Shown here in pieces: positions 1 to 5,072 of a stretch of 5,072 nt of DNA. The stretch is from assembly GCA_046542305.1 (NCBI GenBank), contig JBKHBQ010000277.1:1-5072 (forward strand). The letters run 5' to 3'. Made by a program: the position numbers and the translations under genes. Source of the DNA: JBKHBQ01 sp046542305. GTDB lineage: Bacteria > Bacteroidota > Bacteroidia > Bacteroidales > 4484-276. Position 1 is the first letter of the stretch, and the number at the start of each line of letters is the position of its first letter. The notes below the pieces were generated by a model. The model worked only from the letters and a program-made list of their open reading frames with translations. It ran no database searches and was not told the origin of the DNA.

Positions 1-349
1 CCAGGACATCGGCAGGATTCGCTGTGGGAAAATACACCCCCATCACTGCCAGCATACGCGGCGCTCCCTGTCCGAAAATGACGAAAGCCATTTGGATGCC
101 CACGCCCAGAAATCCCCACACAATTGCACGCGGCAAAATGCCAAAGCCGGTCGCGTTGTATTTTCCCGTCCTGATCCTTAAACCGATCACCTCACCCAGC
201 GTGGACAGGATGGCAAATTTTACAAAACTCATCAAAAAAGGATGATCGAGATTGAAGGCGTGGTAGAACTCATAAACCCGCCCGATCAGGAAAAAAGGCA
301 AGAAAAACAACACCACGCATAGTACAAACAAGATGTCCCGCTTTTTCAT
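1..349 (-). CDS. Multi-pass inner-membrane protein of unknown function, N-terminal part (runs off window)
   Basis: This is the first 116 codons of a gene that leaves the window at position 1. It starts at the ATG whose complement is 347-349 (protein start MKKRDILFVLCVVLFFLPF). Residues 5-23 form a strongly hydrophobic first membrane helix after a basic KKR start. Residues about 40-57 are moderately hydrophobic and contain the motif STLGEVIGLRIRTGKYN. Residues 74-92 (RAIVWGFLGVGIQMAFVIF) form a further membrane helix. There is no lipobox or signal-peptidase site, so it is probably an integral cytoplasmic-membrane protein. The LGE...LRI.TGK...LPRAIVWGF.G pattern reminds me of conserved bacterial membrane proteins loosely related to the Mpv17/PMP22 group, but this is a memory-based impression and no function is claimed. 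The gene is divergent from the lipoprotein gene at 480. No Shine-Dalgarno sequence precedes the start, which is normal in Bacteroidota. Coding is well supported; identity is not. Confidence 0.75.
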   Translation of the reverse strand, partial: MKKRDILFVLCVVLFFLPFFLIGRVYEFYHAFNLDHPFLMSFVKFAILSTLGEVIGLRIRTGKYNATGFGILPRAIVWGFLGVGIQMAFVIFGQGAPRMLAVMGVYFPTANPADVL

Positions 350-377
350 CAGCTTACTGTAAAATGAAAAATCCGCG

Positions 378-410
378 CAAACTTAAGGCATTTCCTGCAA
401 CCCTCCGAAA
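378..410 (-). promoter_or_regulatory. Candidate Bacteroidota-type promoter for the leftward membrane-protein gene
   Basis: Read on the minus strand, TAAGTTTG (complement of 378-385) matches the -7 consensus TAnnTTTG exactly. A TTTC (complement of 407-410) lies 21 bp upstream and matches the -33 TTTG at three of four positions. Transcription would start roughly 20 bases before the ATG at 349, a plausible leader. The -33 element falls in the left arm of the stem-loop at 399-428, so that palindrome could act as an operator. The assignment rests on motif matching only. Confidence 0.4.
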
Positions 411-428
411 GGAATTTTCGGGAGGGTT
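399..428. repeat. Imperfect inverted repeat / stem-loop in the divergent intergenic region
   Basis: Arms 399-410 (AACCCTCCGAAA) and 416-428 (TTTCGGGAGGGTT) pair over 12 bp with one bulged G at 420 and a 5-base loop (GGAAT). It lies between divergent gene starts at 349 and 480, so it cannot be the terminator of either neighbour in the window. No U-run follows on either strand. Possible roles are an operator overlapping the leftward promoter, a structured leader for the rightward gene, or a copy of a dispersed palindromic element. The structure is seen directly; its role is unknown. Confidence 0.6.
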
Positions 429-479
429 AAAATCAAATCACCATCCGTGCGTTAATAAAACCAATATCGATAGGTAACC

Positions 480-1364
480 ATGAAGATTTCAACATTAAAC
501 AAAACAGGGAAAACCTTTACGGTGATGATGATCGCACTGTTGGTGCTGGCCGGCTTCAATTCATGCGAAAAAGAAGATACCGGCCCGTTTATCGGGCAGG
601 CCGAAGTGGTATCTGCAGGCGTATCATCCATGATGGAAAGCATGTACGTTTTTTCACTGCTTCACAAGGCGGTGCACGATACGGCTTTGGCCAACAATGG
701 CTCAGCCGCCATCGACAGCTCGATGGTGTCGGTGCAATACGATTCCGTTACAGGCATCCGTCATTACACCTTCGATTACGGCACAGGACAGATCAGCCCC
801 GACTGGAAAACCAGGTCAGGGAAGATCACCGCCACACTTGCGGAGGAATTTACCGTTCCCGGTGCCGTAATTACCGCACATTTCCAGGATTACCGTGTTG
901 ATGACTCCGACATACAAGGTGGCATCGATTACACCAATACCGGCGATTTTGTGTCAGGCCAGAAAATGATGATGATGTCTGCCGATATCACGGTTTCCGA
1001 ATCCGGGCAGTATTTGGTTTCGCTTCAATCCAACCGTGAAATCGCATGGACCGAAGGGTTCGATAAACCTGAAAACTATTCAGCGCACGAATTTACTTTT
1101 TCCGGCGATTCGCAAATGACTTACACGGCCCCGTCCGGGGAAGAGATTTCTGCAGCCGGGATTTCCTCCGCAATCACCACCGCCTGGGAAGTACGGCTGA
1201 AATGCAGCAAGCTGGTAAAATCCGGAGAAAATTCCTTCGACCTCTCCTATAATAATGTCAGTGAAATCATTACCGGTACCTTTGTCGACTCCGATATGGA
1301 CAACTGCAGCGACAAAGTAATGTTAAAAAACAGAGAAAATTTCGGATATCCTTTTTACCTTTGA
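480..1364 (+). CDS. Secreted lipoprotein of a Bacteroidota-specific hypothetical family, 294 aa
   Basis: This is a complete gene with an ATG start at 480. The N-terminus is a lipoprotein signal peptide: basic residues K2-K11, hydrophobic core F13 to G25, then F26-N-S-C29 as a relaxed lipobox. C29 is the predicted lipidated residue. It is followed by EKED, acidic residues of the kind that act as surface-export signals in Bacteroidota lipoproteins, so surface exposure is possible. The mature part is polar, short-stranded and probably all-beta. The segment from D108 (DWKTRSGKI), the later Y.V.D..I.GG..YTNTG stretch, and the paired cysteines C242 and C276 resemble a widespread family of about 280-aa Bacteroidota lipoproteins of unknown function that I recall without a fixed name. 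C242 and C276 could form a disulfide. Four consecutive methionines (M163-M166) are a small oddity. No ribosome site and no clear promoter are visible upstream. It is co-directional with the envelope genes that follow, 39 bases before the next preferred start. The lipoprotein call is firm; the function is unknown. Confidence 0.85.
   Translation: MKISTLNKTGKTFTVMMIALLVLAGFNSCEKEDTGPFIGQAEVVSAGVSSMMESMYVFSLLHKAVHDTALANNGSAAIDSSMVSVQYDSVTGIRHYTFDYGTGQISPDWKTRSGKITATLAEEFTVPGAVITAHFQDYRVDDSDIQGGIDYTNTGDFVSGQKMMMMSADITVSESGQYLVSLQSNREIAWTEGFDKPENYSAHEFTFSGDSQMTYTAPSGEEISAAGISSAITTAWEVRLKCSKLVKSGENSFDLSYNNVSEIITGTFVDSDMDNCSDKVMLKNRENFGYPFYL
1356..1363 (+). promoter_or_regulatory. Possible -7 promoter element overlapping the stop codon of the first lipoprotein gene
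   Basis: TACCTTTG matches the Bacteroidota -7 consensus TAnnTTTG exactly and runs into the TGA stop (1362-1364). Initiation would fall near 1370, giving a leader of about 34 bases to the preferred ATG at 1404. No TTTG-like -33 element is present 19-21 bp upstream (1331-1336 reads CAGAGA), so it may be a chance match or a weak internal promoter. Confidence 0.3.
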
Positions 1365-1403
1365 GAATTGTATCGATTTTTGATGATTCTCAAAATATCC
1401 GGC

Positions 1404-3089
1404 ATGAAAAAACATCTACGCTGTAACCTGCGCCGCATAAGGCCGTTGCACCATTTTCCCACAACCTTTCTCATCTTTGTTGTATTTTTGTTTGCCTGCG
1501 ACAAATACAGGGATGATTTCGATTTCGACAAACTGGCCGATCCGGAATGGAACCCCGAACTCGCGCTTCCGCTGATTAAATCACAACTCACCATTCACGA
1601 TTTTTTCTCTGATTCCGGAAACCTGATGATCAAGGTCAACCCTGATCAATCTCTGAGCTTTCGCTATTCCGGAAAGGAAGTCCTTTCGCAGCAGGCCGGC
1701 GAACTGATCAACATTCCCGATCAGGAGTACGATTTTGATATTCCGGTCAGCGTTCCGCCGATCCCGCCGGGATTTGGCGACACCATCAGCTTTGGCGACG
1801 AATTTCCGCTGAATACCGAACTGGCCGGTCAGCGCTTCGACAGCATTTTCATGAAAAGCGGACTGCTGCATTTCAGCGGGCAAAGCAACCTGAACCGCGA
1901 CGAAGCCGCGCTGAAGATCACCATGCCCAACCTGATCCACCTCTCTACCGGCGAACATCTGTCCGTGAACATCGATCTGGATAATCCTGAACAACAGGCG
2001 TGGATCGATTTCGAAGCTGAATTCGACCTGAGCGAATACCGGCTTGTCTTCATAAACAAACCCGGCACCCGTAACACCTTCAAGTTGAATATGGACCTCT
2101 ATGTAGAAGGTGATGAAAATCCGGACCTTTCGCCCTACGGCTTCAATTTCGACGTCTCCCTCACCAACCTTGTTTTCAACAAAATGTACGGCTACCTGGG
2201 AAATTACGAACTGCGGTTCAAAGACTCCATCCTGATCAACCTGTTCGAAAAAACCATCGCCGGCGGCCTCGAAATGGGGCCGGGATCCATCGACCTGTAC
2301 ATCGACGTGGCAAATTCCTTCGGAACCCCGCTGCTCTGTGCCGCCGATTCGCTGTTTGTCTATTCCTCCATCAACCCGCCCTATTACCAGGATATTTACC
2401 TGTTCGGACAGGGCACACCAAACTTTTTCAATGTCCAGGCTCCGGGCATCAATCAAATCGGCGAAACCGTAATGACCAACCTCGACTTGAGCAGCACCAA
2501 CCTGGGACAGGCTTTTAACCTGTCGCCCGAACTGTTTTACTACGATTTTATGGCCTTCACCAATCCGTCCGGCGACACCACCAAACAAAACTTTGTACTC
2601 GATACCAGCCGCATATCCTTTGATGTTACAATGGAGGTGAAGCTGTTTACAGCCATCGACAGATTTGTGGTAACCGATACCACGGATTTCAACCTGGAGA
2701 ATGAAAATCCCGATGAGATCGATTATCTGCTGTTCAGGGTAAATACCTTAAATGGATTTCCGCTGGAAACCGCCGTGCAGATTTATTTTACCGACAACAA
2801 CAACCAGGTGATCGATTCGCTGATCAGGGATACCGACCAGCGCATCTTTGCAGGTGCTCCCACCGGGGGCCCGCCCGGCTACCGCGTTACGCAACCGGCA
2901 TTGAAAACAACTGATATAAAAGTTACAAGCTCCAGACTTGACAACATCCTTACTGCCGACAACATGATCCTCAAAGCCTGGCTCTCCACCACAAACGAAG
3001 AACTGGCAATCATCTACGAAGATTACAGCATCACGCTGAACATCGGGCTTATTACAGGCATAAGCATTAACCCAGGAGGTGACCAATGA
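1404..3089 (+). CDS. Large all-beta lipoprotein coupled to a DUF5723-type barrel, 561 aa
   Basis: The frame is open from a TTG at 1368, with ATGs at 1383 and 1404. I prefer 1404 because it gives a typical lipoprotein signal peptide: basic MKKHLRCNLRRIR, hydrophobic core F22-F30, lipobox L29-F-A-C32. C32 would be lipidated. The following DKYRDDFDFD is acid-rich, as in surface-exposed Bacteroidota lipoproteins. Residues 49-68 (W.PELALPLIKSQLTIHDFF) form a motif I recall from a recurrent, uncharacterised group of Bacteroidota lipoproteins. The rest is about 490 residues of alternating hydrophobic and polar strands, with a proline-rich turn (VPPIPPGFGD) and a glycine/proline loop (TGGPPG) near the C-terminus. 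It looks like several stacked beta-sandwich domains; no catalytic motif is recognisable. Its stop overlaps the next start by 4 bp (ATGA) and its last codons hold that gene's ribosome site, so the two are probably translated as a pair. The function is not known. A substrate-binding or structural partner of the barrel is inference. Confidence 0.85.
   Translation: MKKHLRCNLRRIRPLHHFPTTFLIFVVFLFACDKYRDDFDFDKLADPEWNPELALPLIKSQLTIHDFFSDSGNLMIKVNPDQSLSFRYSGKEVLSQQAGELINIPDQEYDFDIPVSVPPIPPGFGDTISFGDEFPLNTELAGQRFDSIFMKSGLLHFSGQSNLNRDEAALKITMPNLIHLSTGEHLSVNIDLDNPEQQAWIDFEAEFDLSEYRLVFINKPGTRNTFKLNMDLYVEGDENPDLSPYGFNFDVSLTNLVFNKMYGYLGNYELRFKDSILINLFEKTIAGGLEMGPGSIDLYIDVANSFGTPLLCAADSLFVYSSINPPYYQDIYLFGQGTPNFFNVQAPGINQIGETVMTNLDLSSTNLGQAFNLSPELFYYDFMAFTNPSGDTTKQNFVLDTSRISFDVTMEVKLFTAIDRFVVTDTTDFNLENENPDEIDYLLFRVNTLNGFPLETAVQIYFTDNNNQVIDSLIRDTDQRIFAGAPTGGPPGYRVTQPALKTTDIKVTSSRLDNILTADNMILKAWLSTTNEELAIIYEDYSITLNIGLITGISINPGGDQ
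3074..3080 (+). promoter_or_regulatory. Strong Shine-Dalgarno inside the upstream gene, driving the DUF5723 start
   Basis: AGGAGGT lies 5 bases before the ATG at 3086. It is read as part of the final N-P-G-G-D-Q codons of the upstream lipoprotein. Such a full match is uncommon in Bacteroidota. Together with the ATGA overlap it fixes the start of the barrel gene and suggests translational coupling. Confidence 0.8.
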
Positions 3090-4492
3090 ACACAATCACA
3101 AAATTCCGCCATCGGCTAACCATTGCCACTGTCATGCTTCTCGCAATGCTTTCCGTTTCTGAAAATGCCAAGGCACAGGCCGACAGATCATTGTATTTTC
3201 TCCCGATTGTACCGCATTTGCGCAATGCCAATCCTGCTCATATTCCCGATTACAGATTTTACGTCGGCATACCGCTGCTTTCTTCCGTGAAAACGGGCTT
3301 CGAAAACACCTTTGTTTATAACGATATCGTGCAGCAGCGCAATGATTCGCTGTACCTCGACCGCGACTACCTGATCGGCAATCTGAAGGACAAAAACACC
3401 GCGAACCTGAATCTGATGGAGGAGTACCTTTCCCTGGGCTTTGGCTTTGGTGATCATTTCGTCCATTTTCGTGTGGCAGATATTGCACGTGCCAATGCCA
3501 CGATAACCAAAGATCTTATCCGGTTTATGCTCTACGGCAATGGCAGCGATATGTACCTGGGACAAACCGCTGATTTCGGCGGCAATGCCGTCAACCTTTC
3601 CTACTACCGTGAATATGCTGCCGGATATTCGCAACGGATCGACGAAAAGTTTAACGCAGGCATCAACCTGAAATACCTGCAGGGTATCGCGAATTTCTAT
3701 ACTGAGAATCTTGCCGTGGCCCTGCATACGGATTCCATCGATTTCACCCTCACCCTGCAGTCCGATATCAGAATGAACATGTCCTCGCCCGGACTTGGTG
3801 ATGAGGAGGTGAGCACCGGTGATTTTCTACCCAACAGCAAAAACAGCGGCTTTGCATTTGATGTGGGGGTACAGTACCGGCCATCGGATAAAATCGCTGT
3901 TTCAGCCAATCTGCTCGACATCGGCTCCATTATGTGGAACAGCAACGTGAAAAACTACCGCTCGGTGGATCCTGCCAAAACATTCACCTACCAGGGAATC
4001 GATTTTGATGAATTTATTGAAAACGATGCGCTGAACAGCGACCGCGTCAACGAAATCCTCGACTCCATTGCCGAGGAGATCGGCATCGACGAACATGCCG
4101 AAAGCTACCGCACCAGGCTGCCCGTCACCCTGAACCTGCACGGCAGTTATCTTTTCACCGAAAACGACCAACTGGGCCTGCTCGTCAGGAGCCAGTTTCT
4201 TGAGGAACAAAACTGGTGGACATCCACCCTGGGTTATACGCGAAAATTCGGCTCCAATGTAAACCTGATGATTTCCAACAGCTTTTTCAGAGATAGTTAT
4301 TTCAATCCCGGGATCGGCTTTGCCGCCAACATTGGTCCGGTGCAGTTATACCTTATCAACGAAAACTTTCATGCTCCGTTCACGCTCACATCAGCAAGAA
4401 CCATGACTGTGAGATTCGGAATAAACCTGGTGTTCAAACACAGAGATCACACCGCTCAACAGCCGGCACCTGCGCATCAGGTCACCAAATAG
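3086..4492 (+). CDS. DUF5723-like outer-membrane beta-barrel protein, 468 aa
   Basis: It has a signal peptide (basic K6-R10, hydrophobic L11-L22) with a likely signal-peptidase I cut after A-K-A30, giving a mature start near Q31. The N-terminal motif SLYFLPIVPHLRNANPA (35-51), followed by FYVGIPLLSSV, is the pattern I recall for DUF5723, a Bacteroidota outer-membrane family of unknown function. Other supporting segments are GFGFGDHFVHFRV, YAAGYSQRIDEKFNAGINLKYLQG, an acidic helical insert (306-345), then RLPVTLNLHGSYLF and GLLVRSQF. The C-terminal half alternates strands rich in glycine and aromatics and closes with MTVRFGINLVF, a typical last strand ending in F450. An 18-residue polar tail (HRDHTAQQPAPAHQVTK) follows. 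Length is in the expected range for a full barrel, with no truncation or frameshift. The gene is the second member of a coupled pair with the upstream lipoprotein. A role as a channel, or as an anchor for that lipoprotein, is inference. A FadL-, PorV- or PorP-like fold is possible, but nothing here ties it specifically to type IX secretion. Confidence 0.85.
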   Translation: MNTITKFRHRLTIATVMLLAMLSVSENAKAQADRSLYFLPIVPHLRNANPAHIPDYRFYVGIPLLSSVKTGFENTFVYNDIVQQRNDSLYLDRDYLIGNLKDKNTANLNLMEEYLSLGFGFGDHFVHFRVADIARANATITKDLIRFMLYGNGSDMYLGQTADFGGNAVNLSYYREYAAGYSQRIDEKFNAGINLKYLQGIANFYTENLAVALHTDSIDFTLTLQSDIRMNMSSPGLGDEEVSTGDFLPNSKNSGFAFDVGVQYRPSDKIAVSANLLDIGSIMWNSNVKNYRSVDPAKTFTYQGIDFDEFIENDALNSDRVNEILDSIAEEIGIDEHAESYRTRLPVTLNLHGSYLFTENDQLGLLVRSQFLEEQNWWTSTLGYTRKFGSNVNLMISNSFFRDSYFNPGIGFAANIGPVQLYLINENFHAPFTLTSARTMTVRFGINLVFKHRDHTAQQPAPAHQVTK

Positions 4493-4520
4493 CAGGAAAT
4501 CATCAAAAACACCGGCAGGA

Positions 4521-4551
4521 TTTGATTATTCGGATATTTTTTGTATTTTTC
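4521..4551 (+). promoter_or_regulatory. Bacteroidota-type promoter of the GYD-domain gene
   Basis: TTTG at 4521-4524 is a perfect -33 element. After exactly 19 bp, TATTTTTC at 4544-4551 matches the -7 consensus TAnnTTTG at all but the last base. Initiation would be near 4558, giving a leader of about 30 bases to the ATG at 4589. It sits in the 96-bp gap after the barrel gene, where no terminator is visible, so read-through from upstream is also possible. Confidence 0.65.
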
Positions 4552-4577
4552 GTTTTTAATTCGAAAATCTACAAAAC

Positions 4578-4584
4578 AGGAGGT
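4578..4584 (+). promoter_or_regulatory. Strong Shine-Dalgarno of the GYD-domain gene
   Basis: AGGAGGT ends 4 bases before the ATG at 4589. It selects that start over the in-frame TTG at 4541, which lies inside the promoter and would encode an extension (MYFSFLIRKSTKQEVN) unlike the family. Confidence 0.8.
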
Positions 4585-4588
4585 AAAC

Positions 4589-4885
4589 ATGCAAACGTAC
4601 ATTCTATTTACAAAGCTTTCGACCGATCTTTCCTTTGAAATGAAAAACCGTGAACGCCAGGGAAGAAACTGGTTGGAGCAAGTGAGGGAAAAATGCCCTG
4701 AAGTAAAATTTCTTGCCCACTACGCCATATTGGGAGAATACGACTTTATCGACATTTACGAGGCCCCCGATCCGGAGTCCGCAGCCAAAGTATCCATGAT
4801 CAGCCAGGCCAACGGAGCGCTGCAGGCTAAGAGCATGCTGGCAATCCAGTATAAGCGGTTTCTGGAACTTACGGAAGAAATTTAA
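4589..4885 (+). CDS. GYD-domain protein, 98 aa
   Basis: This is a complete small cytosolic protein without signal peptide or membrane segment. It starts MQTYILFTKLS, the usual first beta-strand of GYD proteins, and has a helix over residues 15-36. The diagnostic stretch is A-I-L-G-E-Y-D-F at 46-53, followed by IDIYEAPDPESAAKVS. The family motif G-Y-D appears here as G49-E-Y51-D52, with conserved Y51 and D52. The C-terminal strand QYKRFLEL follows a second helix. As I know the family (PF08734), members are about 90-110 aa, adopt a ferredoxin-like alpha/beta fold that may dimerise, and have no assigned biochemical role, so none is claimed here. The gene has its own promoter, ribosome site and terminator and appears monocistronic. 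It is not obviously linked to the envelope genes upstream. Confidence 0.9.
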   Translation: MQTYILFTKLSTDLSFEMKNRERQGRNWLEQVREKCPEVKFLAHYAILGEYDFIDIYEAPDPESAAKVSMISQANGALQAKSMLAIQYKRFLELTEEI

Positions 4886-4906
4886 ATCGGTTTTATCAAC
4901 AAACGC

Positions 4907-4946
4907 AATCCCCGGCCGGTTCTGCGGGTCGGGGATTCTTGTTTTG
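4907..4946 (+). terminator. Rho-independent terminator after the GYD-domain gene
   Basis: The left arm 4907-4917 (AATCCCCGGCC) pairs with 4927-4937 (GGTCGGGGATT) over 11 bp including one G-U pair, around a 9-base loop. CTTGTTTTG follows as an interrupted T-run. It begins 21 bases after the stop codon at 4885, the normal place for a gene-end terminator. Confidence 0.85.
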
Positions 4947-4986
4947 TCATCCGCCCTCCAACCATAAACATTTTTTGCAGCCGGCA

Positions 4987-5018
4987 TTGGATAAATGTAA
5001 AAATATTTTATAGTTTTA
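4987..5018 (+). promoter_or_regulatory. Candidate promoter for a gene starting near the window end
   Basis: TTGG (4987-4990, three of four matches to -33 TTTG) is followed after 20 bp by TAGTTTTA (5011-5018, seven of eight to TAnnTTTG). It lies in an A/T-rich stretch downstream of the terminator. Initiation near 5025 would give a leader of about 33 bases to the ATG at 5058. Confidence 0.35.
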
Positions 5019-5057
5019 CGCACATTAAGGGGCCATTTGCTTAAAAATAATCGGGCT

Positions 5058-5072
5058 ATGAACAATGACCAG
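5058..5072 (+). CDS. Possible start of the next gene (five codons only)
   Basis: An ATG at 5058 opens the frame M-N-N-D-Q to the window edge, at a sensible distance from the promoter candidate at 4987-5018. No ribosome site is evident. Five codons cannot identify a protein; the call rests on context alone. Confidence 0.35.

Noticed and set aside
24..245. 73-codon plus-strand frame at the left edge
   Set aside because: It is antisense to the membrane-protein gene, whose translation is clearly hydrophobic and family-like; the plus frame is proline/lysine-rich noise.
563..901. 112-codon plus-strand frame inside the first lipoprotein gene
   Set aside because: It is out of frame with the lipoprotein, very arginine-rich, and without start signals, so it is a shadow frame.
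966..977. Four tandem ATG codons
   Set aside because: They encode four methionines within the first lipoprotein, with no ribosome site nearby. A tiny trinucleotide run is not evidence of phase variation.
1581..2588. Long open frame (335 codons) on the minus strand inside the large lipoprotein gene
   Set aside because: It is fully antisense to a gene with a clear signal peptide and coupled downstream partner. Its translation has no recognisable domain and no start signals. Low stop density opposite this codon usage explains it.
2862..2877. GC-rich near-palindrome in the large lipoprotein gene
   Set aside because: It encodes a T-G-G-P-P-G turn, and the codons for Gly and Pro are complementary, so the palindrome follows from the protein sequence.
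1404..4492. A SusC/SusD or type IX secretion locus
   Set aside because: There is no TonB-dependent receptor plug, no SusD-like helical repeats and no T9SS C-terminal sorting domain. The similarity is only in the pairing of a lipoprotein with a barrel.
4493..4520. Possible terminator after the barrel gene
   Set aside because: Only a weak 5-6 bp A/T pairing (AAATCA with TTGATT) is present, and the right arm overlaps the -33 of the next promoter; no convincing stem or T-run was found.
4604..5065. 153-codon minus-strand frame covering the GYD gene and its terminator
   Set aside because: It runs antisense through a recognised GYD domain and through the terminator stem. No promoter or ribosome site supports it.

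Overview
The window looks like a chromosomal segment from a member of the Bacteroidota, probably an environmental Bacteroidales-like lineage. Four things point there. Two lipoproteins have relaxed lipoboxes followed by acidic residues. An outer-membrane protein resembles the DUF5723 family, which as I recall it is almost confined to this phylum. Several upstream regions carry the Bacteroidota-type promoter pattern (-33 TTTG, about 19-21 bp, -7 TAnnTTTG). Most starts lack a Shine-Dalgarno sequence. No rRNA, tRNA, CRISPR, transposase or phage gene is visible, and base composition looks even throughout.

Layout. On the minus strand, positions 349 to 1 hold the first 116 codons of an unrecognised multi-pass membrane protein that runs off the window. 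A 130-bp divergent intergenic region follows, with a 12-bp stem-loop and a candidate minus-strand promoter. On the plus strand come three co-directional genes for the cell envelope: a 294-aa secreted lipoprotein (480-1364), a second, larger all-beta lipoprotein (best start 1404, end 3089), and a DUF5723-type outer-membrane beta-barrel (3086-4492). The last two overlap by 4 bp (ATGA). The barrel's strong AGGAGGT ribosome site lies inside the last codons of the lipoprotein, so their translation is probably coupled. A canonical Bacteroidota promoter (4521-4551) then drives a short single-gene unit. It encodes a 98-aa GYD-domain protein (4589-4885) and ends in a clear rho-independent terminator (4907-4946). 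The last 130 bases hold another promoter candidate and possibly the first five codons of the next gene.

How the genes may work together. The best-supported unit is the lipoprotein/beta-barrel pair at 1404-4492. Tight coupling of a probably surface-directed lipoprotein with an outer-membrane barrel suggests a two-part outer-membrane complex whose substrate or role cannot be read from the sequence. The 294-aa lipoprotein upstream may belong to the same transcript, but a -7-like motif across its stop codon leaves room for separate initiation. The GYD gene has its own promoter and terminator and need not be related. I see no defence system, secretion machine or biosynthetic cluster here. The coupled envelope module is the part most likely to be functionally undescribed.
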